34,204 bases of DNA from a bacterium (GTDB lineage Bacteria > Bacillota > Clostridia > Lachnospirales > Lachnospiraceae), in NCBI GenBank assembly GCA_030535455.1, contig JAUNJY010000044.1, positions 1 to 34,204 on the forward strand. The letters are read 5' to 3'. The position numbers and the translations under genes were made by a program. A model generated the notes under the pieces. It worked only from the letters and a program-made list of their open reading frames with translations, did no database searches and was not told the origin of the DNA. This document shows, one piece after another, positions 1-8,321 of this stretch; positions within the stretch are counted from its first letter, which is position 1; every line of letters begins with the position of its first letter.

Positions 1-2238
1 TCTTCTTGTGACTGGGATCGTCAAAGATTCACATTAGATGAAGGATGTAACAAAGCAGTTGAAGAAGTATTCGTAAAATTATACGAAAAAGGACTTATTT
101 ACAAAGGTTCTAGAATTATCAACTGGTGTCCAGTTTGTAAGACTTCCATCTCTGATGCAGAAGTTGAACATGAAGAACATGCAGGTCATTTCTGGCATAT
201 GAAATACCCAATCGTTGGGGAAGAAGGACGTTTCGTTCAAATCGCAACAACTCGTCCAGAAACATTACTTGGCGATACTGCAGTAGCAGTTAACCCAGAA
301 GATGAAAGATATGCTGACATCGTTGGTAAAACTGTAATGGTACCATTTGTAAACAGAGAGATTCCAGTAATCGCTGACTCTTATGTAGACAAAGACTTTG
401 GTACAGGTGTTGTTAAGATCACTCCAGCACATGACCCTAACGATTTCGAAGTTGGTAAACGTCATAACTTACCTGAAATCAACGTAATGAACGATGATGC
501 TACAATTAACGCTCTTGGCGGTAAATTCGAAGGAATGGATCGTTACGAAGCTAGAAAACAAATGGTAGCTGAACTTGACGAAATGGGCTTACTTGTTAAA
601 GTGGAAGATCACTCTCACAACGTAGGTACTCATGATAGATGTAAAACTGTTGTAGAACCATTAATCAAACCACAATGGTTTGTAAAAATGGACGATTTAA
701 TCAAACCAGCTGTTAAAGCAGTTGAAGAAGGCGAAATCGAATTAATTCCAGAAAGAATGAAGAAAACATACTTCAACTGGACTGACAATATCCGTGACTG
801 GTGTATTTCCAGACAGTTATGGTGGGGACATAGAATCCCAGCTTACTACTGCGATAAATGTGGTGAAGTTGTAGTTTCTAAAGAACAACCAGACGTATGT
901 CCAAAATGCGGTCACAACCACTTAACTCAAGACGAAGATACTCTTGATACTTGGTTCTCTTCAGCATTATGGCCATTCTCTACACTTGGCTGGCCAGAAA
1001 ATACAAAAGAATTAGATTACTTCTATCCAACAGACGTTTTAGTTACTGGATACGACATTATCTTCTTCTGGGTAATCCGTATGATCTTCTCTGGTTACGA
1101 ACAAATGGGCGAAAGACCATTTAAGACAGTATTATTCCACGGCTTAGTACGTGACAGCCAAGGACGTAAGATGAGTAAATCCCTTGGAAATGGTATCGAT
1201 CCACTTGAAATCATTTCTGAATACGGTGCAGATGCTCTTCGTTTAACATTAATCACAGGTAATGCACCTGGTAACGATATGCGTTTCTACATGGAAAGAG
1301 TTGAAGCTAGCCGTAACTTTGCAAACAAAGTATGGAATGCTTCCCGTTTCATCATGATGAACATGGAAAAAGCTGAAATTCCAGAAACAATTGACTTATC
1401 TGAATTAACATTAGCTGATAAATGGATCCTTTCTAAGAAAAATTCATTAGTTAAAGAAGTTACTGAAAATATGGAAAAATACGATCTTGGTATTGCTGTA
1501 CAAAAAGTATACGACTTTATCTGGGAAGAATTCTGTGACTGGTATATCGAAATGGTGAAACCTCGTCTTTACAATGACGAAGATAAGACTCAAATGGCAG
1601 CATTATGGACATTAAAGACAGTATTAATCGATGCATTAAAACTTCTTCACCCATACATGCCATTCGTAACAGAAGAAATCTTCTGTACATTACAAAATAA
1701 AGAAGAATCCATCATGGTTTCTGAATGGCCAGAATACAAAGAAGAATTTAACTTTGCTACTGACGAAGAAGCAGTTGAATTAATCAAAGCTGCAGTTAAG
1801 AGTATCCGTAACGTGCGTGCAGAAATGAACGTTCCACCAAGTAAGAAAGCAACAGTAATCGTTGTTTCTGAAGCGGAAGCAGTTCGTGATACTTTCAACA
1901 CAAGTAAAGTATTCTTCGCGACACTTGGTTATGCAAGTGAAGTAATCGTTCAATCTGATAAGACTGGAATCAGCCAGGATGCTGTATCTACAGTAATTCC
2001 AAATGCAACTGTTTACATGCCATTTGCGGAATTAGTAGATATCGAAAAAGAAATCGAACGTTTACAAAAAGAAAAAGCAAAACTTGAAGGCGAATTAAAA
2101 CGTGTTAACGGTATGTTAAACAACGAACGTTTTATGAGCAAAGCTCCAGAAGCTAAAGTTGCTGAAGAACGTGCAAAACTTGAAAATTATTCGAAAATGA
2201 TGGCGCAAGTTGAAGAAAGATTGACACAACTCGCTTAA
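1..2238 (+). CDS. valS: Valine--tRNA ligase, 3' part
   Basis: Charges tRNA-Val with valine in the cytoplasm. The reading frame is open from base 1, so the gene starts before the window; about 745 residues remain of a protein usually near 880. The N-terminal HIGH motif is missing with the upstream part. Visible are the editing (CP1) domain, rich in [15 protein letters not shown] and the [10 protein letters not shown] segment, a CDKCG...CPKCG zinc-like pair near 841-920, the KMSKS signature in [11 protein letters not shown] near 1165-1190, the anticodon-binding domain, and the C-terminal coiled coil ([19 protein letters not shown]) typical of ValRS. Codon use is strongly biased (TTA, GAA, CCA, CGT), as expected for a highly expressed gene. 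A terminator follows after 35 nt. Identity is essentially certain; only the start is unknown. Confidence 0.97.
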   Translation, partial: SSCDWDRQRFTLDEGCNKAVEEVFVKLYEKGLIYKGSRIINWCPVCKTSISDAEVEHEEHAGHFWHMKYPIVGEEGRFVQIATTRPETLLGDTAVAVNPEDERYADIVGKTVMVPFVNREIPVIADSYVDKDFGTGVVKITPAHDPNDFEVGKRHNLPEINVMNDDATINALGGKFEGMDRYEARKQMVAELDEMGLLVKVEDHSHNVGTHDRCKTVVEPLIKPQWFVKMDDLIKPAVKAVEEGEIELIPERMKKTYFNWTDNIRDWCISRQLWWGHRIPAYYCDKCGEVVVSKEQPDVCPKCGHNHLTQDEDTLDTWFSSALWPFSTLGWPENTKELDYFYPTDVLVTGYDIIFFWVIRMIFSGYEQMGERPFKTVLFHGLVRDSQGRKMSKSLGNGIDPLEIISEYGADALRLTLITGNAPGNDMRFYMERVEASRNFANKVWNASRFIMMNMEKAEIPETIDLSELTLADKWILSKKNSLVKEVTENMEKYDLGIAVQKVYDFIWEEFCDWYIEMVKPRLYNDEDKTQMAALWTLKTVLIDALKLLHPYMPFVTEEIFCTLQNKEESIMVSEWPEYKEEFNFATDEEAVELIKAAVKSIRNVRAEMNVPPSKKATVIVVSEAEAVRDTFNTSKVFFATLGYASEVIVQSDKTGISQDAVSTVIPNATVYMPFAELVDIEKEIERLQKEKAKLEGELKRVNGMLNNERFMSKAPEAKVAEERAKLENYSKMMAQVEERLTQLA

Positions 2239-2273
2239 TCTGTCGATAATTGCGACATTTAATTGTTGAAAAT

Positions 2274-2339
2274 AAAAAGTACCATATTATAATAGACATA
2301 GGACAAATTGTATCTATTCATATAATATGGTGCTTTTTT
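2274..2339 (+). terminator. Rho-independent terminator of valS
   Basis: Arms at about 2274-2291 and 2321-2339 (AAAAAGTACCATATTAT against ATAATATGGTGCTTTTTT) pair over some 17 bp, and the descending arm supplies the T-run. The loop contains a smaller stem (AATAGA/TCTATT). Confidence 0.85.
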
Positions 2340-2348
2340 GATTCGCCT

Positions 2349-2530
2349 ATGTAGCTGGGACGCAGCTGCATGGTAGAATTAAAAAATGCTTTCCTGAAAC
2401 ACGGAAAGCGAGATGCACACTTAGGGGAAAGGAAGATGTCGCAAAAGGTATGCGACATTCCCATTTAGCGCAAAAGTTTTATCGCCCTAAAGTGTTTTGG
2501 GGACATAAAGTGTTTGTGTCGAAAACTTTA
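2349..2530 (+). repeat. Run of hairpins downstream of valS (family B-like structured block)
   Basis: The 570 bases between valS and the next gene hold no convincing ORF before 2809, but carry consecutive stems: ATGTAGCTG/CAGCTGCAT (2349-2357 with 2363-2371), GCTTTCC/GGAAAGC (2388-2394 with 2403-2409), an outer CACTTAGGG/CCCTAAAGTG pair (from 2418, and 2485-2494) enclosing ATGTCGCA/TGCGACAT (2436-2443 with 2451-2458), and ATAAAGT/ACTTTAT near 2504-2529. The GCTTTC hairpin, the GCAC motif after it and the final GTGTC...ACTTTAT segment resemble the PTS leader at 26639-26721. This could be a small RNA gene or a dispersed repeat; no function can be assigned. Confidence 0.45.
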
Positions 2531-2686
2531 TCTTTATAGTTTACTGAATTTAATTTCGGTAATGGCTGAAAAAGACTTACAAAAGAGCATTTTGTCCCTA
2601 ATTAATTACATAATATCTTCGTATATTATGACAAATCTTAACGAATTCTTATGAATTATTAAAGATTGTGAATTTGTGTTGATTTT

Positions 2687-2715
2687 TTGATGTTTTCTTT
2701 TTAATATAGTATAGG
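2687..2715 (+). promoter_or_regulatory. Candidate promoter for the 2809/3000 gene pair
   Basis: TTGATG (2687-2692), 17-nt spacer, TATAGG (2710-2715), in an AT-rich stretch about 95 bases before the 2809 start. An overlapping TATAGT at 2705 with TTGATT at 2679 has a poor 20-nt spacing. Weak match, listed because a new transcription unit must start here. Confidence 0.3.
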
Positions 2716-2808
2716 TTTCAAATAACAATACGAACAATAAATGAACTTAATATACAGTATATGAATATAGAGTAGTAACAGGCAATGACATAGGACGGAG
2801 GATTTAAC

Positions 2809-2961
2809 ATGATTAATTTTGAGGAAGAATTACAACGATTTCAACCAAGTTTAGAAGTAGAGCAGGCAGAAGACGCTATTTATAATGACGATTTAACAGA
2901 TGCAACGGATATTATTAAGGAGATTTTAAAAGCGTCAAAGAACGAAACTCGTACGAAATAG
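2809..2961 (+). CDS. Small acidic protein, 50 aa, unknown function
   Basis: ATG at 2809 is preceded by a good ribosome site (GGAGG at 2797-2801, spacing 7). The 50-residue product is acidic and looks helical (begins MINFEEELQRFQPSLEVEQ), with no signal peptide or membrane segment. It ends 38 bases before the TPR protein gene and is probably co-transcribed with it. I do not recognise a family; coding is supported by the ribosome site, the clean ORF and its position ahead of a real gene. Confidence 0.65.
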   Translation: MINFEEELQRFQPSLEVEQAEDAIYNDDLTDATDIIKEILKASKNETRTK

Positions 2962-2999
2962 ATAGATTTTAGAAAAACGAAAATGAGACAGGTGAAAAT

Positions 3000-4538
3000 A
3001 TGATGAAGTGTCCGAATTGCGGAAGCGTATTGTCTTTAAAAAATAACCGTTGTGATAGATGTGGGGAAGACGTTAGAATGTACAAACGAGTTGTGAAGGC
3101 TTCGAATGCATGCTATAACCAAGGGTTGATGAAGGCAAAAGTTAGAGACCTTTCTGGAGCAGTAATTGCTTTAAGAAAGAGTTTGGAATTAGATAAAAAT
3201 AATACGAATGCAAGAAATTTATTAGGTCTTGTATATTATGAGATGGGCGAGACAGTAAAAGCCCTTAGGGAATGGGTGTTAAGCAAACATCTTCAGGAAG
3301 CCGACAATGATGCAGATGAATATATCAGCATGGTACAGTCCAATCCTACCAAATTAGAAAATACAAATCAGGCAATTAAGAAATATAACCAGGCATTATT
3401 AAGCGCAAAGCAAGGAAATCCGGATCTTTCCATTATTCAGCTGAAAAAGGTTGTTGCACTTAATCCGAAGTTTATCCGTGCATACCAGTTATTAGCGTTG
3501 TTATATATGCAGGCAGGTGAAAAAGACAAGGCATCCAAGCAATTGTTAAAAGCTCATGCGATTGACGTGAATAATACAACGACCATTCGTTATATGAACG
3601 AGTTGGGAGTTAGTGCAGGAAAGACAATCATTAAAGAAGTAAAAGAAGAACATAAAGCATTAAATGATGGAAAAAACGGTGAGTTCAACGTATTTGCCGG
3701 AATGAATGATTTTAAAGAAGATAAGCCAAGCATATGGCCATATTTAAACTTAGTAATCGGTTTAGTAGTGGGCGTACTGGTTTATGCAATTTTAATAGGA
3801 CCAAGTGTATCCAATACAAAAGTGAAAGAATTAAATGCTAGCAATAAGACGCTTCATGAAAAGAATGCATCTCTTGAATCACAGCTTAATTTAGCAACCA
3901 CTGACCGTGATAATTACAAGGCACAAGTTGAAAAGTTAACTGGTAAAGTTCAGGAGGAAAATGCAACAGGAACAGCTACACCAGATCCTAATGCAACTAC
4001 GGATCCTAATGCAACAGCAGATCCAAATGCAGCAGTAACGGGTGACCAGGCAGTAGACTTGTTATTAAAGAGTGCTGATTTTGTAATTAACAATGATGAT
4101 GTAAGCGCTGCAGAGACTCTTGCAACAGTAAATGAAGATGCATTTACAACAGATGCATCCAAGGCATTGTATAAGACAATCAAGGATGAGTCCTTTGATG
4201 GTGCTGCTGAAAAGCTATATCAACAGGGTTATACATTATACGACAAAGAGACGAAAAAGTCTAAGTCAAGTGATAGAAACTTTGATGAGGCAATTGCTAA
4301 GTTAACAGCTGCATGTGCTTTAAAAGATGACTATGAAAATGCTCAATATTTCTTAGCAAGAGCATATATGGAAAGTGGAGAAAATGACAAAGCTAGACCT
4401 ATCCTAGAAAAATTAGTAGAAGATCATCCTAATACGAAACGTGGTATCCAAGCAAAGAGCAAGCTACAACAGCTTCCAGATACAGATTCTAGTGAGGGAT
4501 CTCCATCACCATCTCCATCGGCTACACCAGCTGCTTAA
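3000..4538 (+). CDS. Zinc-ribbon and TPR repeat membrane protein
   Basis: A 512-residue protein of mixed architecture. Residues 1-25 form a zinc ribbon (CPNCG...CDRCG). Residues about 30-205 are tetratricopeptide repeats (GAVIALRKSLELDKNN, ALNPKFIRAYQLLALLYMQ). One membrane helix follows near 250-268 (YLNLVIGLVVGVLVYAILI), then a coiled coil (KELNASNKTLHEKNASLESQ), a DPNAT/DPNA low-complexity linker, a second TPR-like region (about 350-490) and a Ser/Pro-rich tail. The likely topology is a cytoplasmic N-terminal half and an outside C-terminal half. No enzymatic motif; such proteins usually scaffold complexes, which here is inference. Start is ATG 3000 or 3003 after AGGTG. A terminator follows at 4589. 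Confidence 0.85.
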   Translation: MMKCPNCGSVLSLKNNRCDRCGEDVRMYKRVVKASNACYNQGLMKAKVRDLSGAVIALRKSLELDKNNTNARNLLGLVYYEMGETVKALREWVLSKHLQEADNDADEYISMVQSNPTKLENTNQAIKKYNQALLSAKQGNPDLSIIQLKKVVALNPKFIRAYQLLALLYMQAGEKDKASKQLLKAHAIDVNNTTTIRYMNELGVSAGKTIIKEVKEEHKALNDGKNGEFNVFAGMNDFKEDKPSIWPYLNLVIGLVVGVLVYAILIGPSVSNTKVKELNASNKTLHEKNASLESQLNLATTDRDNYKAQVEKLTGKVQEENATGTATPDPNATTDPNATADPNAAVTGDQAVDLLLKSADFVINNDDVSAAETLATVNEDAFTTDASKALYKTIKDESFDGAAEKLYQQGYTLYDKETKKSKSSDRNFDEAIAKLTAACALKDDYENAQYFLARAYMESGENDKARPILEKLVEDHPNTKRGIQAKSKLQQLPDTDSSEGSPSPSPSATPAA

Positions 4539-4588
4539 AAAACGACACAGATTAGACAGTTTTAATCGACTAGATAAATTGTAATATA

Positions 4589-4654
4589 AAACACTTATGG
4601 AAAGTTATTATAACGAACAGATTTTGTTATAGAGCTTACCATAGGTGTTTTTTT
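4589..4654 (+). terminator. Rho-independent terminator after the TPR protein
   Basis: AAACACTTATGG (4589-4600) pairs with CCATAGGTGTTT (4639-4650) with one G-T wobble; an inner TATAAC/GTTATA stem closes the long loop, and a T-run follows. Confidence 0.8.
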
Positions 4655-4687
4655 AGTTAATACACATTTTGCACGTGTATTGACTAA
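4653..4687 (+). promoter_or_regulatory. Long inverted repeat upstream of spoIIAA
   Basis: TTAGTTAATACAC (4653-4665) pairs along all 13 positions (one wobble) with GTGTATTGACTAA (4675-4687), loop ATTTTGCAC; flanking T and A tracts lengthen it. It lies 55 bases before spoIIAA and overlaps the T-run of the upstream terminator. It may be an operator, or a second terminator acting on either strand. I see no convincing sigma-H or sigma-A promoter beside it. Confidence 0.45.
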
Positions 4688-4741
4688 AAACAGCTCCGCT
4701 AAGGAGACACACAAAAAATAATCAGTAAAGAGGGTTGAACC

Positions 4742-5143
4742 ATGAAAACAGAAACGATTAAACAGAAATTTGATCCAGACGATAAGTCAAGAGAATTTGC
4801 AGAGTATGAAGTAGTTGGACACTGTTTAGTAATACGCTTACATCGTGAGTTAGACCATCATTGTGCGATTTATGTTAAGGAACGAAGTGATTACCTGATT
4901 AATAAACGACATATAAAAAATATTATTTTTGACTTTAAATATGCACATTTTATGGACAGCTCAGGAATTGGGGTAATCATGGGAAGATATAAAAGCGTTA
5001 TTTTTACGGGCGGGAAGGTGGCTGTATCAAATGTAGATGCAGCGGTGGATCGTATTTTCGAATTGTCTGGACTTTATAAGATTATAGGCAAATATGAGAA
5101 GACAGAGGATGCAATCAGGGAGCTAAAAGACACTGCATATTAG
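4742..5143 (+). CDS. spoIIAA: Anti-sigma-F factor antagonist SpoIIAA
   Basis: STAS-domain protein of 133 residues that, when unphosphorylated, binds SpoIIAB and frees sigma-F in the forespore. The diagnostic segment [15 protein letters not shown] around residues 75-90 carries the serine phosphorylated by SpoIIAB; RELDHH and the C-terminal ELSGLYKII also match the family. It is slightly longer than Bacillus SpoIIAA (about 117) because of an N-terminal extension of some 18 residues (rich in K, D and E). The ATG at 4742 has AGAGGG upstream. First gene of the spoIIAA-spoIIAB-sigF operon, with a 29-nt gap to spoIIAB. Confidence 0.95.
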   Translation: MKTETIKQKFDPDDKSREFAEYEVVGHCLVIRLHRELDHHCAIYVKERSDYLINKRHIKNIIFDFKYAHFMDSSGIGVIMGRYKSVIFTGGKVAVSNVDAAVDRIFELSGLYKIIGKYEKTEDAIRELKDTAY

Positions 5144-5172
5144 AGTTTATTATCATGTATAGGAGGGTAAGC

Positions 5173-5598
5173 ATGGATAATACCAACGAAATGTATTTAG
5201 AATTTGACAGTGATTCAAAGAATGAGAGTTTTGCGCGTACTGTTATCGCAGCATTTGTATCGCAGTTAGATCCAACAATGGAGGAGATTGCGGATATAAA
5301 GACAGCAGTTTCGGAGGCTGTTACTAATTGCATTATTCATGGATATAATAATCAGGCTGGTAAAATAGAGATGAGCTGTGCAATCAAGGATAATGAGATT
5401 GCAATTACTGTTAAGGATAGCGGGGTAGGTATTGAGAATATAGAACAGGCAATGGAGCCTTTATACACATCGAGACCTGAACTGGAGCGCTCTGGGATGG
5501 GATTTGCTTTTATGGAGGCCTTTATGGATAAGCTGGAAGTGGTATCTGACAAAGGGGTGGGTACTACAGTAAAAATGAAAAAAGCAATTAAACATTAA
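5173..5598 (+). CDS. spoIIAB: Anti-sigma-F factor / serine kinase SpoIIAB
   Basis: GHKL-fold ATPase of 141 residues that holds sigma-F inactive and phosphorylates SpoIIAA. Visible ATP-fold motifs are the N box ([14 protein letters not shown]), the G1 box KDSGVGIE and the G2-type segment [15 protein letters not shown], followed by GVGTTVKM. An upstream in-frame ATG at 5155 exists, but ATG 5173 is chosen because AGGAGGG at 5160-5166 sits right before it and the protein then has the family length. 29 nt separate it from sigF. Confidence 0.96.
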   Translation: MDNTNEMYLEFDSDSKNESFARTVIAAFVSQLDPTMEEIADIKTAVSEAVTNCIIHGYNNQAGKIEMSCAIKDNEIAITVKDSGVGIENIEQAMEPLYTSRPELERSGMGFAFMEAFMDKLEVVSDKGVGTTVKMKKAIKH

Positions 5599-5627
5599 GA
5601 GTATGTACTCGGTTCTAGGAGGTGAAT

Positions 5628-6341
5628 ATGGATACTCTAGAGTTGATTGAACGTTCCAAACAAGGAGATAAAGAAGCAAGAGACCAAGTTGTGAATATGA
5701 ATATCGGATTAGTATGGAGTATTGTAAGAAGGTTTGCAGGCCGTGGTCACGAACTGGAAGATCTGTTCCAGATTGGAAGCATAGGGCTCATTAAGGCAAT
5801 TGACAAGTTTGATACAAGCTTTGAAGTGAAGTTTTCTACTTATGCTGTTCCAATGATCACAGGAGAAATCAAACGGTTTTTAAGAGATGATGGGATGATC
5901 AAGGTAAGCCGTTCCTTAAAGGAAATTGCAGGCAAGGTACGGATTACGAAAGAGATTTTAGGAAATCGTTTTGACCGTGAGCCAACCATTGATGAGATTA
6001 GTGAGGAATTAGGAATTCCAACTGAGGACATTATCATGGCGCTTGAATCAAACAGCGAAGTGGAAAGCTTATATAAGACCATCTACCAGGGGGATGGCAA
6101 CGCTATATATTTAATTGATAAATTAGAACAGACAAGAGATGAAAATGAGAATATTATAGACCATATTGCGCTTCGAGAAATTATAGATACCCTGAGTGAT
6201 AAGGAAAAGAATTTAATCGAGTTAAGATATTTTAGGGATAAGACACAGACGGATATAGCGAAAGAACTGGGCATCAGCCAGGTACAGGTGTCCAGACTGG
6301 AAAAGAAAATCTTAAAAGTAATGAAAGAACGTCTGACATAA
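5628..6341 (+). CDS. sigF: RNA polymerase sigma-F factor
   Basis: Forespore-specific sigma factor, 237 residues. Region 2 is plain (NIGLVWSIVRRF, GHELEDLFQIGSIGLIKAI, FSTYAVPMITGEIKRFLRDD), as are region 3 (SLKEIAGKVR) and the region 4 helix-turn-helix (LIELRYFRDKTQTDIAKELG, ISQVQVSRLEKKIL). ATG 5628 follows AGGAGG (5617-5622) with 5-nt spacing; the GTG at 5622 overlaps that site and is less likely. Last gene of the spoIIA operon. In known spore formers sigma-F starts the forespore programme and leads to sigma-G, which reads spoVA-type genes such as those just downstream. Confidence 0.96.
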   Translation: MDTLELIERSKQGDKEARDQVVNMNIGLVWSIVRRFAGRGHELEDLFQIGSIGLIKAIDKFDTSFEVKFSTYAVPMITGEIKRFLRDDGMIKVSRSLKEIAGKVRITKEILGNRFDREPTIDEISEELGIPTEDIIMALESNSEVESLYKTIYQGDGNAIYLIDKLEQTRDENENIIDHIALREIIDTLSDKEKNLIELRYFRDKTQTDIAKELGISQVQVSRLEKKILKVMKERLT

Positions 6342-6354
6342 TTAGAAATAATAG

Positions 6355-6384
6355 GTATAAAAGTAATGATAATCTCCAATACTA
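6355..6384 (+). promoter_or_regulatory. Candidate forespore (sigma-G/F) promoter before the spoVAA group
   Basis: GTATAA (6355-6360), 18-nt spacer, ATACTA (6379-6384) resembles the sigma-F/sigma-G type (-35 GNATA, -10 CATNNTA). A near copy, GTTTAA-17 nt-ATACTA, stands before spoVAC at 7718-7746. The two agree in GT-TAA and in ATACTAAT. Sequence pattern only. Confidence 0.35.
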
Positions 6385-6400
6385 ATATATGACATTCAGT

Positions 6401-6430
6401 AAAGCATTTACCGTAACCGGTAGGTGCTTT
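6401..6430 (+). terminator. Hairpin between sigF and the spoVAA group, possible weak terminator
   Basis: AAAGCA/TGCTTT (6401-6406 with 6425-6430) encloses TACCG/CGGTA (6409-6413 with 6418-6422, loop TAAC). The stem is followed by CGTTATT rather than a clean T-run, so it may only attenuate read-through from sigF. It lies in the leader of the 52-aa gene if the 6355 promoter is real. Confidence 0.45.
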
Positions 6431-6453
6431 CGTTATTAAGGAGGTTATTATAA

Positions 6454-6612
6454 ATGACAAAGAAGCTGATGATTGCCTTGGTTGCAGGTGTTACCGTACT
6501 AATAGCAATCGCAATTTACATTGTGTTCTTAATGCCATCGGAACAGGTTTACGATGGGGTATTGATTGAACACTCAATAAAACAGGAAGCTACGTATAGC
6601 CGAGCTGCATAA
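6454..6612 (+). CDS. Small single-pass membrane protein, 52 aa, in the sporulation block
   Basis: ATG 6454 has AAGGAGG at 6439-6445. Residues about 5-27 form one hydrophobic helix (MIALVAGVTVLIAIAIYIVF) after MTKK, so the N-terminus is probably inside; the 25-residue remainder (begins MPSEQVYDG) would be outside. There is no lipobox. The stop lies 22 bases before the chosen spoVAA start, so it is almost surely co-transcribed with spoVAA-spoVAB. I do not recognise a family. Its position between sigF and spoVAA suggests a sporulation role, by context only. Confidence 0.75.
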   Translation: MTKKLMIALVAGVTVLIAIAIYIVFLMPSEQVYDGVLIEHSIKQEATYSRAA

Positions 6613-6634
6613 ATTGCAGAGTAAGGATGTGCAA

Positions 6635-7264
6635 ATGAAAGCAAGGATACTTTATATAAAGATTGATCAGAATATTGAAGTCTATAATACCAGGGTCTAT
6701 ATGGAGGATATTGCAAAGTTGTATAGCCCTGATGCCAAGCTGGTCCACGATTTAAATCATCAATTGGTAAAGGTGATTAAGACGAATAAGGATGTGAAAT
6801 ACTGTTTTTCTATTATGAAGGTCATAGAGATGATTGGAAAGCTATATCCAGATGTGGAAGTAGTGAATATGGGAGAAACAGAGTTTATATTATCCTATAA
6901 CATACCTAAGAAGCCTAGTAAGATTTGGGAAGTACTTAAGACAATTTTCGTTGGTTTAGTCGTGTTTTTTGGCGGCGCATTATCTATTATGACATTTAAT
7001 GCAGATGCATCCATTCAGGATATTTTTGATAAAATGTATGAGCTGGTAACAGGAACTGCAAAGTCCGGATGGTCTGTGGTAGAAGTAGGCTACTCAATTG
7101 GCATAGCTGCAGGAATAATTATATTCTTTAATCATTTTTCAAAATTTAAGATCACGACGGACCCTACGCCAATCCAGATCGAAATGAGAAAATATGAAAA
7201 TGACGTAAATAGTGCGTTAATACAGAATGCAAGCAGGGAGGGAAAGATCATTGACTCTAATTGA
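6635..7264 (+). CDS. spoVAA: Stage V sporulation protein AA
   Basis: Membrane protein of 209 residues in the SpoVA complex, which in Bacillus is needed for uptake of calcium-dipicolinate into the forespore and its release at germination. The N-terminal half is soluble (ARILYIKIDQNIEV...); the C-terminal half has two membrane segments (TIFVGLVVFFGGALSIMTF and VGYSIGIAAGIIIFF) and the family-typical DPTPIQIEMRKYE near the end. ATG 6635 is preferred over the in-frame TTG 6614 because GTAAGGA at 6621-6627 is well spaced for it. The 3' end overlaps spoVAB by 14 nt, indicating coupled translation. Confidence 0.88.
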   Translation: MKARILYIKIDQNIEVYNTRVYMEDIAKLYSPDAKLVHDLNHQLVKVIKTNKDVKYCFSIMKVIEMIGKLYPDVEVVNMGETEFILSYNIPKKPSKIWEVLKTIFVGLVVFFGGALSIMTFNADASIQDIFDKMYELVTGTAKSGWSVVEVGYSIGIAAGIIIFFNHFSKFKITTDPTPIQIEMRKYENDVNSALIQNASREGKIIDSN

Positions 7265-7673
7265 GCGAGTAATCCTCCTGTTTATGGGATTTGCCGGCGG
7301 GGTTGGCGTAGCAGCCGGAATTTATGCATTTATCACCATGCTGCAGATTGTCCAGCGGCTGTCTTCTAGGACGGGAACAGCCAATCAGATTAATTTTTAT
7401 GAAGACTGCGTCATGGTTGGCGGAATTTTAGGTAATCTTATTTCTATATTTGAATGGCAGATACACTTTAGTATTGTGTTTTTGGCCATTTATGGCCTGT
7501 TCTCGGGCATTTTTGTGGGCTGCCTGGCAATTGCCTTGGCAGAAGTAATCGATGTGTTTCCTGCCGTTTCTAGGCGTATCTCATTAAAGCTGGGCATACC
7601 TTTCTTAGTAGTAGCAATTGCACTTGGCAAGGGTATCGGAACTTTTTATCAGTTAGTAATCAATCGAGCATAA
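7251..7673 (+). CDS. spoVAB: Stage V sporulation protein AB
   Basis: A 140-residue, very hydrophobic protein with about four membrane helices (LLFMGFAGGVGVAAGIYAF, an internal pair, and LGIPFLVVAIALGKGIG), matching SpoVAB in length and in partner. Start TTG 7251 is chosen: GGGAGG at 7236-7241 lies 9 nt upstream, and an ATG at 7227 would place this site inside the gene. It overlaps spoVAA by 14 nt. A strong terminator directly after the stop separates it from spoVAC. Confidence 0.85.
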   Translation: MTLIERVILLFMGFAGGVGVAAGIYAFITMLQIVQRLSSRTGTANQINFYEDCVMVGGILGNLISIFEWQIHFSIVFLAIYGLFSGIFVGCLAIALAEVIDVFPAVSRRISLKLGIPFLVVAIALGKGIGTFYQLVINRA

Positions 7674-7717
7674 AAATCGTAAGCATTTTAGACTAAAAAA
7701 ATGCTTACGATTTTTTT
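7672..7717 (+). terminator. Strong rho-independent terminator between spoVAB and spoVAC
   Basis: AAATCGTAAGCATTTT pairs with AAAATGCTTACGATTT (about 16 bp) and is followed by seven T. It begins inside the spoVAB stop codon and splits the spoVA genes into two transcription units. Confidence 0.92.
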
Positions 7718-7746
7718 GTTTAAAATTGCAGAAAAGATAGATACTA
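7718..7746 (+). promoter_or_regulatory. Candidate forespore promoter before spoVAC
   Basis: GTTTAA (7718-7723), 17-nt spacer, ATACTA (7741-7746), directly behind the terminator that isolates spoVAC. Shares its two half-sites with the candidate at 6355-6384. Sigma-G assignment is inference from similarity and gene content. Confidence 0.35.
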
Positions 7747-7786
7747 ATGTTAGCTAGTAGCTTAGATAATTAATGGAAAGGATTAA

Positions 7787-8308
7787 ATGATGAGTAAAAA
7801 TAACCAAACCAATAATAAGGGTCCTGACATTGGGGAAGTTATCAATGAGAAGGATCAGAAACTTAGAGATCAGAAGTATAACGAGTATGTAAAGAACGTT
7901 ACACCAACTCACAATTGCTTCTTAAACTGTTTAAAAGCATTCTTAGTAGGAGGTATTATATGTACGATTGGTCAAGCTTTTTTGAATTTATATATGAGTT
8001 TTGGTTTAGAACAGGAAACGGCCGCAGCGTGTAATTCTATTACACTGATTGCAATCAGTATTATTTTGACTGGACTGAACATTTATCCAACGCTTGCTAA
8101 GTTTGGTGGAGCAGGTACCGTTGTTCCAATTACCGGATTTGCCAATGGTGTAGTTGCACCGGCAATGGAGTATAAGACAGAAGGTCAGGTATTTGGTATT
8201 GGATGTAAGTTGTTTATCATTGCGGGTCCGGTTATTTTATATGGTATCTTTAGTTCTTGGGTACTTGGATGGATTTATTATATTTTAAAGCTACTGAAGG
8301 TAGTATAG
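7787..8308 (+). CDS. spoVAC: Stage V sporulation protein AC
   Basis: Membrane protein of 173 residues; in Bacillus SpoVAC acts as a mechanosensitive channel for dipicolinic acid. After a polar N-terminus (about 45 residues, with a conserved-looking KYNEYVKNVTPTHNCFLNC) it has several membrane helices and the family core GGAGTVVPITGFANGVVAPA. The extra ATG at 7790 is equally possible; AAAGGA at 7777-7782 suits the second better. The stop overlaps the ribosome site of spoVAD. Confidence 0.93.
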   Translation: MMSKNNQTNNKGPDIGEVINEKDQKLRDQKYNEYVKNVTPTHNCFLNCLKAFLVGGIICTIGQAFLNLYMSFGLEQETAAACNSITLIAISIILTGLNIYPTLAKFGGAGTVVPITGFANGVVAPAMEYKTEGQVFGIGCKLFIIAGPVILYGIFSSWVLGWIYYILKLLKVV

Positions 8309-8321
8309 GAGGGTGAATGAA

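Noticed and set aside
4690-4741. Sigma-H promoter for spoIIA around AAGGAGACA
   Set aside because: The -35-like sequence departs from consensus and no GAAT-type -10 is found at the right distance.
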